Position numbers and translations under genes: made by a program. The notes beneath the pieces are model-generated. The model saw nothing but the letters and a program-made list of their open reading frames with translations. It did no database searches and was not told the origin of the DNA. Positions 25,515 through 33,586 of a stretch of 64,000 nt of DNA are shown piece by piece. The DNA lies in assembly GCF_900113055.1 (NCBI RefSeq), contig NZ_FONZ01000005.1:98338-162337 (forward strand). Reading direction: 5' to 3'. Within the stretch, counting starts at the first letter, position 1. Each line of letters begins with the position of its first letter. This stretch comes from Flavimobilis marinus. GTDB taxonomy: Bacteria > Actinomycetota > Actinomycetes > Actinomycetales > Cellulomonadaceae.

Positions 25515-26330
25515 TCAGCGTGCGAGGAGGGAGTCGATCGCGCCCGCGAGCCCGTCCTCGAGGTTCGACGCCGTCACGAACGTCGCCTGGGCGCGTACGT
25601 GCTCGGACGCGTTGGCCATCGCGACCGCGGTACCCGCCAGGGCGAACATGCCCAGGTCGTTGGGTCCATCACCCACGGCCGCCACCTGGTCCGCGGCCAG
25701 GCCGAGGTCGTCGCGGAGCTGCGCGAGCCCGTGGGACTTGTCGACGCCAGGCGCGACGATCTCGAGGTAGCCCTCGCCCGAGAGGTGCCCGACGGCGCCC
25801 TCGGGCAGCGCCGCGGCCAGGCGGGGGACGAGGGCGGGATCCTCCGAGCTCGGCGGGATCATCAGCTTGTGCGGACCGACGCGGCCGGCGAGCTGGTCGG
25901 GCCCGAGCTGCCCGTCGGGCTGCACCCCCGTCGCGGTCGCCTCCCACTCGCCGTAGCCGTTCCACTCCGAGTAGAACCACTGCTCGTCGTCGTACCAGTT
26001 CACCGTGGCGCCCGCGGCGAGGGCGGCCTCCACCACCGCCCGCGCGACGCCGTGGTCGAGTCGCGTCGAGTGCAGGACGTCGAGGACGCCGTCGGACGAG
26101 TACTGCCCGACGAGCGCGCCCTGATAGGAGATGACGGGCCCGACGTCGAGCGTGCCGAGCTCGGCCAGCAGGTGCTTCATCGCCTTGGGTCCCCGTGCCG
26201 AGGCGAGGACCACGTCCACGCCGGCAGCCCGGGCGCGGAGCACCGTGTCCCGGACAGCGGGGGTGATGCGGTGGTCAGGGGTCAGCAGGGTCCCGTCGAC
26301 GTCGGACGCGATGAGGCGGATGTGCGGCAT
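25515..26330 (-). CDS. HAD-superfamily phosphatase, Cof type
   Basis: A 271-aa HAD hydrolase of the C2B-cap Cof/YbjI type. Motif I is LIASDVDGTLL with the nucleophile Asp and acid-base Asp, motif II lies in VVLASARG, and motif IV is VAAVGDGPNDLGMFALAG. Substrates of such enzymes are sugar phosphates or flavin-type phosphates and cannot be predicted here. ATG 26330 begins right at the fold; the longer upstream reading frame is basic and unlike the family. It is divergent from the PatB-like gene, with 49 bp between. Confidence 0.92.
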   Translation of the reverse strand: MPHIRLIASDVDGTLLTPDHRITPAVRDTVLRARAAGVDVVLASARGPKAMKHLLAELGTLDVGPVISYQGALVGQYSSDGVLDVLHSTRLDHGVARAVVEAALAAGATVNWYDDEQWFYSEWNGYGEWEATATGVQPDGQLGPDQLAGRVGPHKLMIPPSSEDPALVPRLAAALPEGAVGHLSGEGYLEIVAPGVDKSHGLAQLRDDLGLAADQVAAVGDGPNDLGMFALAGTAVAMANASEHVRAQATFVTASNLEDGLAGAIDSLLAR

Positions 26331-26379
26331 GCCCCGAGTCTCCCATCGCCGTGTGGGTGGCGGGCGATAGCGTCGTTCC

Positions 26380-27510
26380 ATGGCTGACCTCCTGGACACC
26401 CTGACCCTCGACGAGCTGCGCACGCGCACCAGCGTGAAGTGGCAGGCCTACCCCGCGGACGTGCTCCCGCTGTGGGTCGCCGAGATGGACGTGCCGATCG
26501 AGCCCGCCGTGATCGACGCCGTCGGCGACGCCATGCGGCGCGGGGATACCGGCTACCCCGGCGGCCACGCGTACGCCGACGCCTTCGCGGACTTCGCCGC
26601 CCAACGCTGGGGCTGGACCTTCACGGCCGACGACGTCACGCAGGCCCCCGACGTCATCACCGCCATGCGCGCCCTCGTCGAGCGGCTGTCGGGGCCGCAC
26701 GACCCCGTCGTCGTGCCCAGTCCCGTCTACCCGCCGTTCGCGACCGTCGTCGAGCGTGCCGGGCGGCGTCTGGTCACCACCGGCCTGACACCCGAGGGTC
26801 GCCTCGACCTCGACGACCTCGCGCAGACGATGGCCGGGCTCGATGCCAGCCGTGCGGTCGTGCTGCTGTGCAACCCGCACAACCCCACCGGCGTCGCGCA
26901 CACCCGCGACGAGCTCGCCCGGGTGGCCGCGCTCGCGGCAGACCACCACGCGACCGTCGTCGCGGACGAGATCCACGCACCCCTCGTCCTGCCCGGCGCC
27001 ACGCACGTGCCGTACCTGACGGTGGACCCGCGCGGCTACGCGCTGATCTCCGCATCGAAGGCCTGGAACCTCGCCGGGTTCAAGGCCGCCCTGGCGGTCG
27101 CCGGGCCGGAGTCCGACGACGCGCTGGCTCCCGACCGCTTCGAGCTCGGCTCCGGGACCAGCCACATGGCGACCATCGCGCACACCGCCGCGCTGCGGCA
27201 CGGCACGGGCTGGCTCGACGAGCTGCTCGCCGCGCTCGACGGGCGGCGCACCCTCGTCGCCGAGCTCCTCGCCGAGCATCTGCCGGCCGTACGTCACCAC
27301 CCGCACCAGGCGACGTACCTCGCCTGGCTCGACTGCCGCCCGCTCGGCCTCGACGACCCCGCCGCGACGTTCCGCGACCGCGGTCGCGTCGCAGTGCTCG
27401 ACGGTGCGTCGTTCGGCCCAGGTGGCGAGGGGTTCGTGCGGCTCAACACGGCGACGCGGCGCGACGTGCTCACCGAGGCGGTGCGCCGGATGGCCGGAGC
27501 GATCGGCTAG
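26380..27510 (+). CDS. PatB/MalY-type aminotransferase (probable cystathionine beta-lyase)
   Basis: A 376-aa PLP enzyme of fold type I. It starts with the PatB/MalY signature RTSVKWQAYPADVLPLWVAE and has NPHNPTGVAHTRDEL and the PLP-lysine segment ISASKAWNLAGFKAALA. The family cleaves C-S bonds in cystathionine or cystine and sometimes acts as a regulator. ATG 26380 lies six bases after TAGCGT (26368-26373), so it is probably leaderless. Its stop shares the four bases CTAG with the stop of the opposing gene. Confidence 0.91.
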   Translation: MADLLDTLTLDELRTRTSVKWQAYPADVLPLWVAEMDVPIEPAVIDAVGDAMRRGDTGYPGGHAYADAFADFAAQRWGWTFTADDVTQAPDVITAMRALVERLSGPHDPVVVPSPVYPPFATVVERAGRRLVTTGLTPEGRLDLDDLAQTMAGLDASRAVVLLCNPHNPTGVAHTRDELARVAALAADHHATVVADEIHAPLVLPGATHVPYLTVDPRGYALISASKAWNLAGFKAALAVAGPESDDALAPDRFELGSGTSHMATIAHTAALRHGTGWLDELLAALDGRRTLVAELLAEHLPAVRHHPHQATYLAWLDCRPLGLDDPAATFRDRGRVAVLDGASFGPGGEGFVRLNTATRRDVLTEAVRRMAGAIG

Positions 27511-27887
27511 AGCTCGACCTCGAACCACACGGACTTCAGGCGCTCCTCGTCGTCGTCGAACGAGGTCACGCCCCACCGGGTGGCGAGCATGTCGACGAGG
27601 GCGATGCCGCGACCGCCGGTGGCCGACGCGGTCGGGTACTTCACTATCGGCACCTCGCGGGCGCAGTCCCGCACCTCCACGCGCACCCGCTGGTCGTCGA
27701 CCGCGAGCAGCAGGGCGACCGGGGGGATCGCGTGCGCCACGGCGTTGGTGACGACCTCGCTCACGAGCAGGACCAGGATGTCGAGGGTCTGCCCGGAGAC
27801 GCCCGCGTCCTCGAGGTGGTTGCTCGCCCACCGGCGGGCGGGTGCGATCGCGGCGAAGTCAGGCTCGATGAGCATCTGCTGCTGCAC
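27507..27887 (-). CDS. RsbW-like ATP-binding (HATPase) protein
   Basis: A 126-aa stand-alone GHKL ATPase domain of the anti-sigma/RsbW type. It has LVLLVSEVVTNAVAHA (N-box), VEVRDCAREVP (G1 with Asp) and ATGGRGIALVDMLATRWG (G2). Such proteins bind sigma factors or anti-anti-sigma partners, but no sigma or STAS gene adjoins it. Several starts are possible: GTG 27887 has GGAGGG upstream; ATG 27875 and GTG 27911 are alternatives. Its stop overlaps the PatB stop within CTAG 27507-27510. Confidence 0.85.
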   Translation of the reverse strand: MQQQMLIEPDFAAIAPARRWASNHLEDAGVSGQTLDILVLLVSEVVTNAVAHAIPPVALLLAVDDQRVRVEVRDCAREVPIVKYPTASATGGRGIALVDMLATRWGVTSFDDDEERLKSVWFEVEL

Positions 27888-28064
27888 CTCGCGCCCTCCG
27901 TCCCCCCGCACAGGGTGGCCCCGTCGTTCCAGCTCCGTGTCCGACCGGGGCGATCGGAGAGGAGTATGTCCCTATCAGAGTGTGGCCCGTCTCGAGCAGA
28001 TGCAACCGGAGGCACGCCTGTGGATGACGCTCGAGGTGGGTGAAAACACCCCGCAACATACCCC

Positions 28065-28196
28065 TTAGGGGCCCTGAGCAGGACGGAAGGCCCAGCGTGC
28101 CGCCGGGCGGACCAGGTAGTTCGGCGGCCGGACGGGACGCCCGCGCAACGAGACGCGCGACGCCTCGACCGCGTGGTCGTGCGGCTGCGGAGGCAT
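28065..28196 (-). CDS. Candidate 43-aa basic small protein
   Basis: ATG 28196 opens a short frame ending at TAA 28065-28067: MPPQPHDHAVEASRVSL, then RGRPVRPPNYLVRPAARWAF, then RPAQGP. The sequence is Arg/Pro-rich with a protein-like ordered tail, unlike typical shadow frames, and lies alone in the 458-bp gap between the RsbW-like gene and the HU gene. No ribosome site is obvious. A small hairpin (28038-28051) follows on its strand. Treat as tentative. Confidence 0.35.
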   Translation of the reverse strand: MPPQPHDHAVEASRVSLRGRPVRPPNYLVRPAARWAFRPAQGP

Positions 28197-28224
28197 GACA
28201 CGCGTACAGTTCATCATCGCGGGA

Positions 28225-28255
28225 TCCTGCGATGTCGTGCATGATTCCCTAGTCT
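28225..28255 (+). promoter_or_regulatory. Probable promoter of the HU gene
   Basis: TAGTCT at 28250-28255 fits the TANNNT -10 rule and lies about 90 bp upstream of the HU start, leaving a leader with the AAGGGA ribosome site. The -35 region is weak (GATGTCGTG around 28231-28239). Confidence 0.4.
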
Positions 28256-28345
28256 GGAAGCCAAGCCTCGCCGTCAGGCGGGCAACGAAGTCCACAGAGC
28301 GCCGGCCCCGCACCTCGGCCGGCGCGACCCGATGAAGGGATACGT

Positions 28346-28627
28346 ATGCCGCTCAACCGCTCTGACCTCGTCTCGGCCATCGCCGCCAAGGCTGACCTGT
28401 CCAAGGCCGACGCTGACAAGGCGCTCGCTGCGCTGCAGGACGTGCTCGTCGACTCGCTCGGCAAGGGCGAGGCCGTCAAGGTCACCGGCCTGCTCTCGGT
28501 GGAGCGCGTCGAGCGCGCCGCCCGCACCGGTCGCAACCCCCGCACGGGCGAGGAGATCTCGATCCCCGCGGGCTACGGCGTCAAGATCAGCGCCGGCTCC
28601 ATCCTGAAGAAGGCCGTCGCCAAGTAG
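28346..28627 (+). CDS. hup: HU family DNA-binding protein
   Basis: A 93-aa HU homologue: MPLNRSDLVSAIAAKADLSK at the start, the DNA-arm segment ARTGRNPRTGEEISIPAGYG at residues 59-78, and SAGSILKKAVAK at the end. Unlike mycobacterial HupB it lacks a Lys/Ala-rich tail. It compacts and bends DNA as a dimer and is expected to be very abundant. The start has AAGGGA upstream. A strong hairpin terminator follows at 28662-28693. Confidence 0.96.
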   Translation: MPLNRSDLVSAIAAKADLSKADADKALAALQDVLVDSLGKGEAVKVTGLLSVERVERAARTGRNPRTGEEISIPAGYGVKISAGSILKKAVAK

Positions 28628-28661
28628 TCCTGGCGACCGCAGCACCTGCGCCTCGCGCAGC

Positions 28662-28693
28662 CCTCAGCCCCGGCCCTCGGTCCGGGGCTGAGG
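28662..28693 (+). terminator. Terminator hairpin after the HU gene
   Basis: CCTCAGCCCCGG (28662-28673) and CCGGGGCTGAGG (28682-28693) form a perfect 12-bp stem with an 8-base loop, 35 bp after the HU stop. Confidence 0.8.
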
Positions 28694-28722
28694 TGCGTCC
28701 GGGGACGGTGACGCACCCGAAC

Positions 28723-28752
28723 TTGACCGGACTTCCGGCCGAGTCCTAGCAT
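28723..28752 (+). promoter_or_regulatory. Promoter of rpmF
   Basis: TTGACC (28723-28728) and TAGCAT (28747-28752) are separated by 18 bp, a near-consensus housekeeping promoter. Transcription would start near 28759, giving a leader of about 68 bases with GAGAAAGGA before ATG 28827. Confidence 0.7.
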
Positions 28753-28826
28753 GGAGCGAAATATGACCGCTCCCGGGCCCTAGCTCGCTGTGCCGGAGCA
28801 AGGTTTTTCCCCGAGAAAGGACGATC

Positions 28827-28997
28827 ATGGCAGTTCCGAAGCGGAAGATGTCCCGTGCCAACACCCGTGCGCGTCGCTCGCAGTGGAAGGCGACGGAGAC
28901 CCCGCTCGTCGCCACCCGCGTCGACGGTCAGACGGTCAGCATCCCCCGCCGCCTGGTGAAGGCTGCGCAGCGTGGACTGGTGAGCGTCGAGGGCTGA
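28827..28997 (+). CDS. rpmF: 50S ribosomal protein L32
   Basis: A 56-aa bL32: [20 protein letters not shown] at the N-terminus, then [14 protein letters not shown] and the C-terminal block [19 protein letters not shown]. It lacks the zinc-binding CxxC pairs, so it is the zinc-free form of L32. Some actinobacteria switch between zinc-containing and zinc-free paralogues under zinc limitation; whether a second copy exists lies outside this window. AGAAAGGA precedes ATG 28827, and a hairpin follows at 29020-29050. Confidence 0.94.
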   Translation: MAVPKRKMSRANTRARRSQWKATETPLVATRVDGQTVSIPRRLVKAAQRGLVSVEG

Positions 28998-29019
28998 GCC
29001 CCTCGCAAGATCCTCGATC

Positions 29020-29050
29020 GAAGGCCCCGTCGGATTCCGGCGGGGCCTTC
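29020..29050. terminator. Terminator hairpin between rpmF and the flippase-like gene
   Basis: GAAGGCCCCG (29020-29029) pairs with CGGGGCCTTC (29041-29050) around an 11-base loop. It stands 23 bp after the rpmF stop in a convergent gap. Confidence 0.75.
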
Positions 29051-29114
29051 GTCGTCCCCGCGGCGCTCGGCTCGGCGCCTGGCGTGGCGCCCGGCCAAGC
29101 GCCCGGCGAGCCGG

Positions 29115-31691
29115 TCAGAGCGCTCCGGCGCGCTGGAGCGAGCGCATGGCGAACCAGCCGATCGGGATGCGGATCCAGTAGGTCATGACGCGGAACAGCA
29201 CGACGACCGACGTCGCGATGCCGGGAGGGACGCCCGCGGTCGACGCCAGGGCGCCGGCGAGGACCAGCTCGATGGCCCCGATGCCGCCGGGGGTCGGCGC
29301 CGCGGCACCGACGGCGTTGCCCACCAGGTAGATGATCGCCACGTCGATCAGGCTGATCTCCTGCCCGAAGGCCAGCAGCGCGGCGTCGAACGCGAGCACG
29401 AAGCCCATGGTCATGCCGGCGTTGCCGAGGAGCCCGAGGCCGAGCCGCCCGGGCCGGGAGAGGATCGAGCTCAGGCGCGGCCACGCTTGCCGGGCGAGCG
29501 GCTCCAGACGGGCGAGCACCCAGCGGCGCAGCGCGGGCACGCTCAGCACGCCGGCGACGGCGACGCTGAGCCCACCGAGCGTCCAGAGGATCGTGGTGGA
29601 CGGCAGGGCGCGCAGCAGTCCGCCGTCTCCGGTGACGACCGAGAGCAGGACCAGCAGCACCACGGTGACGAGCACCTGTGAGATCTGCACCAGCGCGACG
29701 GTCGCGCCCGCCAGGGACACGCTCACCCCGCGTCGGGTCAGGAGCCGGAGGTTGAGGGCAGCGGGGCCGATGCCGGCGGGCGCGGCGAGCGCGACGTAGG
29801 AGGCCGCGGCCTGGGTGAGCGTGACGCGCCAGAGCCCGATCTGCACGGGCGAGAAGGCCAGGAACGCGACGGCCGCGCCGACCCACGTGAGGGCGCCGAG
29901 CACGAAGCTCGCCAGGGCCCACCAGGGGTTCGCCTCGCGTACGGCGGTGACGATCTCCTGGAAGTTCATGGTGGTGATGACGACGACGGCCGCCACGATG
30001 CCGAGCGTGAGCGTGAGGATCGTGCGGGCGCCGAACCGCGTGAGCCGCTCGGGCTCGACGCTCGCCTCGGGCATGCGGTTGACCAGCTCGTCGCGCAGCT
30101 GCGTCAGGACGGTCTTGTCGCGGCGCACCTCCTCGCGGGTGGAGCGGGGCAGGGCGACCGGCTGCAGCAGCGGTCCGATGGCCGCCATGTGCTCGTCGGT
30201 GAGGACGCTCGCGGCGGACGCCAGGGCGCGCTCGGCCCCGACGCGCAGGGCGAGCAGCGCGAGCATCTGGGCGAGGTCCATGCGGCGCGCGAGCTCGGAG
30301 GACGCGACGTCGCCCGACTCCCAGCCGGTGAGCCACACCTGCGGGCCGGTCTCGCTCCCGCTGAGCAGGACAACGTCGGCCGTGAGCGCCCGGTGGGCGA
30401 GGCCCGCGTCGTGCGCGAGGCAGAGCTGACGCCAGCACTCCTCGAGCACGGCGTCGGTGAGCGCGTCCTCGGGCAGGTCGCGCAGGGAGACGGCGCCCGA
30501 GGTGTGGGTCTGGATGAGGATCATCGAGTCGTCGGCCGCGGACACGCCGCGCAGCTCGGGGGTGCACACGCCGGCGCCGCGCGCGGCGTACATGAGCAGA
30601 GCCGCGCGCTCGGCCACCGACCGCAGCGTCAGGGCGGCGCGTCCCTCGATGCCGCGCAGGCGCAGGGAGCGCCAGGCGCGGTTGAGGAAGCCGACGACCT
30701 GCCGGTCGCCGTCGAGCACGACGACGTCGAGTCGCGGCCCGTGCGCGGTGGTCATGGCGTAGACGCGGTGGTCTGCGGACCGGAGCAGGGCAAGGGTGGC
30801 GGGGTCGAAGCGACTCTCCTGCCGCCCGCGCCACCAGCCGTCGGACCCGTGGTCGACCTCCTGCCCCTCGGGCGTGATCTCGACGGCGAGGTCGTGGTGC
30901 AGGGGCTCGTCGGCGACGTCGCGGACGCGGACGAGCGACGTCGGCTCGAAGCCGGCCCGGCGGATGCCCTCGATCAGCCGGGCTCCGTAGGCGCGCTCGC
31001 TGTGCACGCCGGTGACGTAGCGGACGACGAGCCCGGCGACCCAGCCGAGCAGCAGGGTGACGCCGACGCCGGGGAGGGAGACCTGGGCGGTGATGAGGAA
31101 GATCCCGATCGTGATCCACAGGAGGTTCCACGACCATCCGACGGACCGGCGGCGCGTGCGCGGCCCCGCGACCGTGAGCAGGGCGGCGATGGCCGCGACG
31201 TAGGCGGGCAGCGACAGCGCCGGGCCCGAGCTGCGGACGACGGACAGCCCGTTGACCAGGGCGTCCGACCCCCACGTGGCGAGGACCAGGTACAGGATGA
31301 CGGCGAGCACGAGCCCGAGCCCGGCAGCGAGCACGGACTCGACGAGCTGACGTCCCATGCGGCGGATCGCGAGCTCGGTGATCACGGTGATCGGGACGAG
31401 GAGCGTGACGAGGCCCTCGAGAAGGGCCACGGGGATGAGCAGGACCTGCGCGAGCACGTCGGAGAACCCGCGCACGTCCTCCTGGACGCCGACCGTGGTG
31501 GCGTGGGCGAAGACCGCGAGGAGCATGATCACGGCGATGCCGGCGATCCCCAGCAGCAGGTTCACCAGGTCGTTGGGCTGGCGCACCCGGTCCATCGGTG
31601 TGTCGATGAGGTGCACGGGCGTGGGTGTCGCGGCGTCGCTCGCCGTGCGGACCACCGGCGCCGGGGCGCGCGGGGGTGCGGACTCGGACAT
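29115..31691 (-). CDS. Large membrane protein: degenerate kinase-like domain plus YbhN/MprF-type flippase domain
   Basis: An 858-aa protein. Residues 40-225 hold about six membrane segments. Residues 300-500 resemble an aminoglycoside/protein-kinase-like lobe (QLCLAHDAGLAHRALTADVV, then VWLTGWESGD), but the HRD and DFG positions read HRA and TGW, so catalysis is doubtful. Residues 570-858 form the lysylphosphatidylglycerol synthase/UPF0104 membrane domain (NAVGAAAPTPGGIGAIELVL, RVMTYWIRIPIGW). No GNAT-like lysyltransferase domain is present. ATG 31691 follows TAGACT (complement of 31699-31704) by seven bases. Role in lipid or polymer flipping is inference. Confidence 0.87.
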   Translation of the reverse strand: MSESAPPRAPAPVVRTASDAATPTPVHLIDTPMDRVRQPNDLVNLLLGIAGIAVIMLLAVFAHATTVGVQEDVRGFSDVLAQVLLIPVALLEGLVTLLVPITVITELAIRRMGRQLVESVLAAGLGLVLAVILYLVLATWGSDALVNGLSVVRSSGPALSLPAYVAAIAALLTVAGPRTRRRSVGWSWNLLWITIGIFLITAQVSLPGVGVTLLLGWVAGLVVRYVTGVHSERAYGARLIEGIRRAGFEPTSLVRVRDVADEPLHHDLAVEITPEGQEVDHGSDGWWRGRQESRFDPATLALLRSADHRVYAMTTAHGPRLDVVVLDGDRQVVGFLNRAWRSLRLRGIEGRAALTLRSVAERAALLMYAARGAGVCTPELRGVSAADDSMILIQTHTSGAVSLRDLPEDALTDAVLEECWRQLCLAHDAGLAHRALTADVVLLSGSETGPQVWLTGWESGDVASSELARRMDLAQMLALLALRVGAERALASAASVLTDEHMAAIGPLLQPVALPRSTREEVRRDKTVLTQLRDELVNRMPEASVEPERLTRFGARTILTLTLGIVAAVVVITTMNFQEIVTAVREANPWWALASFVLGALTWVGAAVAFLAFSPVQIGLWRVTLTQAAASYVALAAPAGIGPAALNLRLLTRRGVSVSLAGATVALVQISQVLVTVVLLVLLSVVTGDGGLLRALPSTTILWTLGGLSVAVAGVLSVPALRRWVLARLEPLARQAWPRLSSILSRPGRLGLGLLGNAGMTMGFVLAFDAALLAFGQEISLIDVAIIYLVGNAVGAAAPTPGGIGAIELVLAGALASTAGVPPGIATSVVVLFRVMTYWIRIPIGWFAMRSLQRAGAL

Positions 31692-31714
31692 GGGCCCGAG
31701 TCTAGAGGGCCGGG

Positions 31715-32512
31715 TCAGGCCAGCCCTAGCCCTTCGAGCAGGGAGAACGGCAGGAGCGCGTACCCGACGAACGCGACGACGTCCATCAGCGTGTGCGCGA
31801 CGACGAGCGGCATGACCCGGCGTCGGCCCCAGCGCGACTGGTAGAACCAGGCGAACAGCACCCCCATGGCGATGTTGCCGAAGAACGGCCCGATGCCCTG
31901 GTAGAGGTGGTAGGCGCCGCGCAGGACGGCGCTGGTGGCGATGGCCGCGGGCAGGCCCCAGCGCAGGTCGCGCAGGCGTTCCATGAGGTACGCGACGACG
32001 ATGACCTCTTCGACCAGGGCGTTCTTGAGCGCGGCGAGGATCAGGACGGGGACCACCCACCAGTGGTCGTCGAGAGTCGTCGCCTGGACCTGCACGGTGA
32101 TGCCCATCGCGCGTCCGGCTGCCCAGAACGCGAGGCCGGGCAGCCCGACGGCGGCGGCGAGCGCGACGCCCCACCCCAGGTCGCGCAGCGGGCGGGCGCG
32201 GTCGAGGCCCACCCGCCGCAGGACGCTGCGGCCGGGCTCCGACAGCAGGAAGAGTGCGAGGGCGACTGGGACGAGCGCGAACGCGAACCCGACGAGCTGG
32301 TAGACGAGGTCCACGTAGGGCCGGGGCGAGGCGCTCGTGTTGATCGCGGTGGTCTGGTCGCGCAGCGGGGTGTCGGCGGTGAGGCGGTCGATGATCGCGA
32401 GCACGGCGTACACGGCCGAGCGGCCCAGGGTCAGCCCGAGGACGATCCAGACCTCGACCCCGAGGCGCCGGCGCTGCTGCGGGGCGAGCTCGGTGGCGAC
32501 GTCGGTGGTCAT
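31715..32512 (-). CDS. CPBP family intramembrane glutamic endopeptidase
   Basis: A 265-aa membrane protein with seven or eight membrane segments. The CPBP/Abi motifs are present: EEVIVVAYLMERLRDL (the Glu-Glu pair near residue 158), an AYHLYQG segment with His near 190, and VVAHTLMDVVAF near 240. Such proteins are membrane proteases related to Rce1; the substrate is unknown. ATG 32512 is preceded by TATAAA seven bases upstream, so it is nearly leaderless. It ends 23 bp before the flippase-like gene on the same strand and may be co-transcribed. Confidence 0.88.
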   Translation of the reverse strand: MTTDVATELAPQQRRRLGVEVWIVLGLTLGRSAVYAVLAIIDRLTADTPLRDQTTAINTSASPRPYVDLVYQLVGFAFALVPVALALFLLSEPGRSVLRRVGLDRARPLRDLGWGVALAAAVGLPGLAFWAAGRAMGITVQVQATTLDDHWWVVPVLILAALKNALVEEVIVVAYLMERLRDLRWGLPAAIATSAVLRGAYHLYQGIGPFFGNIAMGVLFAWFYQSRWGRRRVMPLVVAHTLMDVVAFVGYALLPFSLLEGLGLA

Positions 32513-32624
32513 GGCCGCATTTATAGCACCGGCTCTTGCGCGGGACCTGAGCGAAGTGCCACACTCGCAAAGTAGTTTGCAGCACAAACCAAAGATGTCG
32601 CACCGATCCAGCCCGGGAGACCCG

Positions 32625-33275
32625 ATGACCAGCCGCCCCGACGAGCCCGACGACGACACCGCCCTCGACGCCGCCGCGACCCTCGCGCTGATCCACGCCC
32701 AGCAGGAGCACGTGCGCGACCGCGGCGAGCCCGACGCCCGGCTGCTGTTCGCCATGTGGGGCCTCGCGTGGCTCGGGGGCTACCTGGCGCTCTACCTGAC
32801 CGCGCGCACGAGCCCGACCCTGGAGCCGGCTCCGCTCGCCTTCGCGGTCTTCGGGGTGGCGCTCGTGGCCGCGGCGATCGCCACGGTGGTGCACGTGCTC
32901 CGCCGCTCCTCCGGCATCCGCGGGCCCAGCGCCACCAGCGGTGCCATGTTCGGGTGGTCGTGGTTCCTCGGCTTCGTCGCCGTCTACCTGGTCAACACGG
33001 GCATCGTGAACGCGGGCGCCTCGCCCGAGGTGATCGCGATCGCCTGGAACTCCACGTCCTGCTTGCTCGTCGGCGTCCTGTACATGGCCGGCGGCGCCCT
33101 GTGGCAGGAGAAGCCGATGTTCGCCCTGGGGGTGTGGATCGTCGTCGTCACCGGCGCGGCCGCGGTCGCCGGGATGCCGTGGACCTACCTCGTCATGGCG
33201 GTCGCGGGCGGAGGCGGGATGCTCGCGCTCGCCCTGGCGGACCACCTGCGGCGCGTGCGGCGGGCCCGGCGATGA
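32625..33275 (+). CDS. Six-TM membrane protein of an exporter operon
   Basis: A 216-aa protein. The acidic N-terminus (residues 1-40) is cytoplasmic, then six hydrophobic segments (about 41-60, 70-91, 107-125, 134-158, 165-184, 188-207) end in a basic tail RRVRRARR. No family is recognised. It begins a four-gene operon with overlapping stops and starts: this gene, a winged-helix regulator, an ABC ATPase and an ABC-2 permease. ATG 32625 has a GGGAGA site; ATG 32595 is a longer alternative. Confidence 0.78.
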   Translation: MTSRPDEPDDDTALDAAATLALIHAQQEHVRDRGEPDARLLFAMWGLAWLGGYLALYLTARTSPTLEPAPLAFAVFGVALVAAAIATVVHVLRRSSGIRGPSATSGAMFGWSWFLGFVAVYLVNTGIVNAGASPEVIAIAWNSTSCLLVGVLYMAGGALWQEKPMFALGVWIVVVTGAAAVAGMPWTYLVMAVAGGGGMLALALADHLRRVRRARR

Positions 33276-33586
33276 CCCCGCCCGACGACGTCGAGCTCGA
33301 CCCCGTCATCCACGCGCAGGCGCGGCTGCGCGTGGTCGCGACGCTGGCGACCCTCGCTCCGGGCGACCGCATGGCCTTCACCCGCCTGCAGAAGCTGCTC
33401 GAGATGACCGGCGGCAACCTCTCGACGCACCTGCGTCGGCTCGAGGATGCCGCCTACGTGACCGTGACCAAGACCCACGAGGGCCGCCGGCCCGCGACGT
33501 ACGTCGAGCTGACGTCCGCCGGGCGCCGGGCCTTCGAGGTCTACACCGAGACCCTGTCCACCCTCCTGAGAGGAGCGGGCGCATGA
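33272..33586 (+). CDS. Winged-helix transcriptional regulator (MarR/ArsR-like, HTH_34)
   Basis: A 104-aa single-domain regulator: ARLRVVATLATLAPGDRMAF, then TRLQKLLEMTGGNLSTHLRR (recognition helix) and the wing VTKTHEGRRPATYVELTSAG. This type usually represses its own operon. It overlaps both neighbours by ATGA (33272 and 33583), so it is made with the membrane protein and the exporter. No ligand domain is present, so a protein partner, perhaps the upstream membrane protein, may provide the signal. Confidence 0.9.
   Translation: MTPPDDVELDPVIHAQARLRVVATLATLAPGDRMAFTRLQKLLEMTGGNLSTHLRRLEDAAYVTVTKTHEGRRPATYVELTSAGRRAFEVYTETLSTLLRGAGA

Noticed and set aside
31692..33245. N-terminal extension of the flippase-like gene to more than 1,300 codons
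   Set aside because: The extension covers the CPBP gene in another frame and crosses into the divergent operon; ATG 31691 has a promoter-like hexamer and starts the proper protein.
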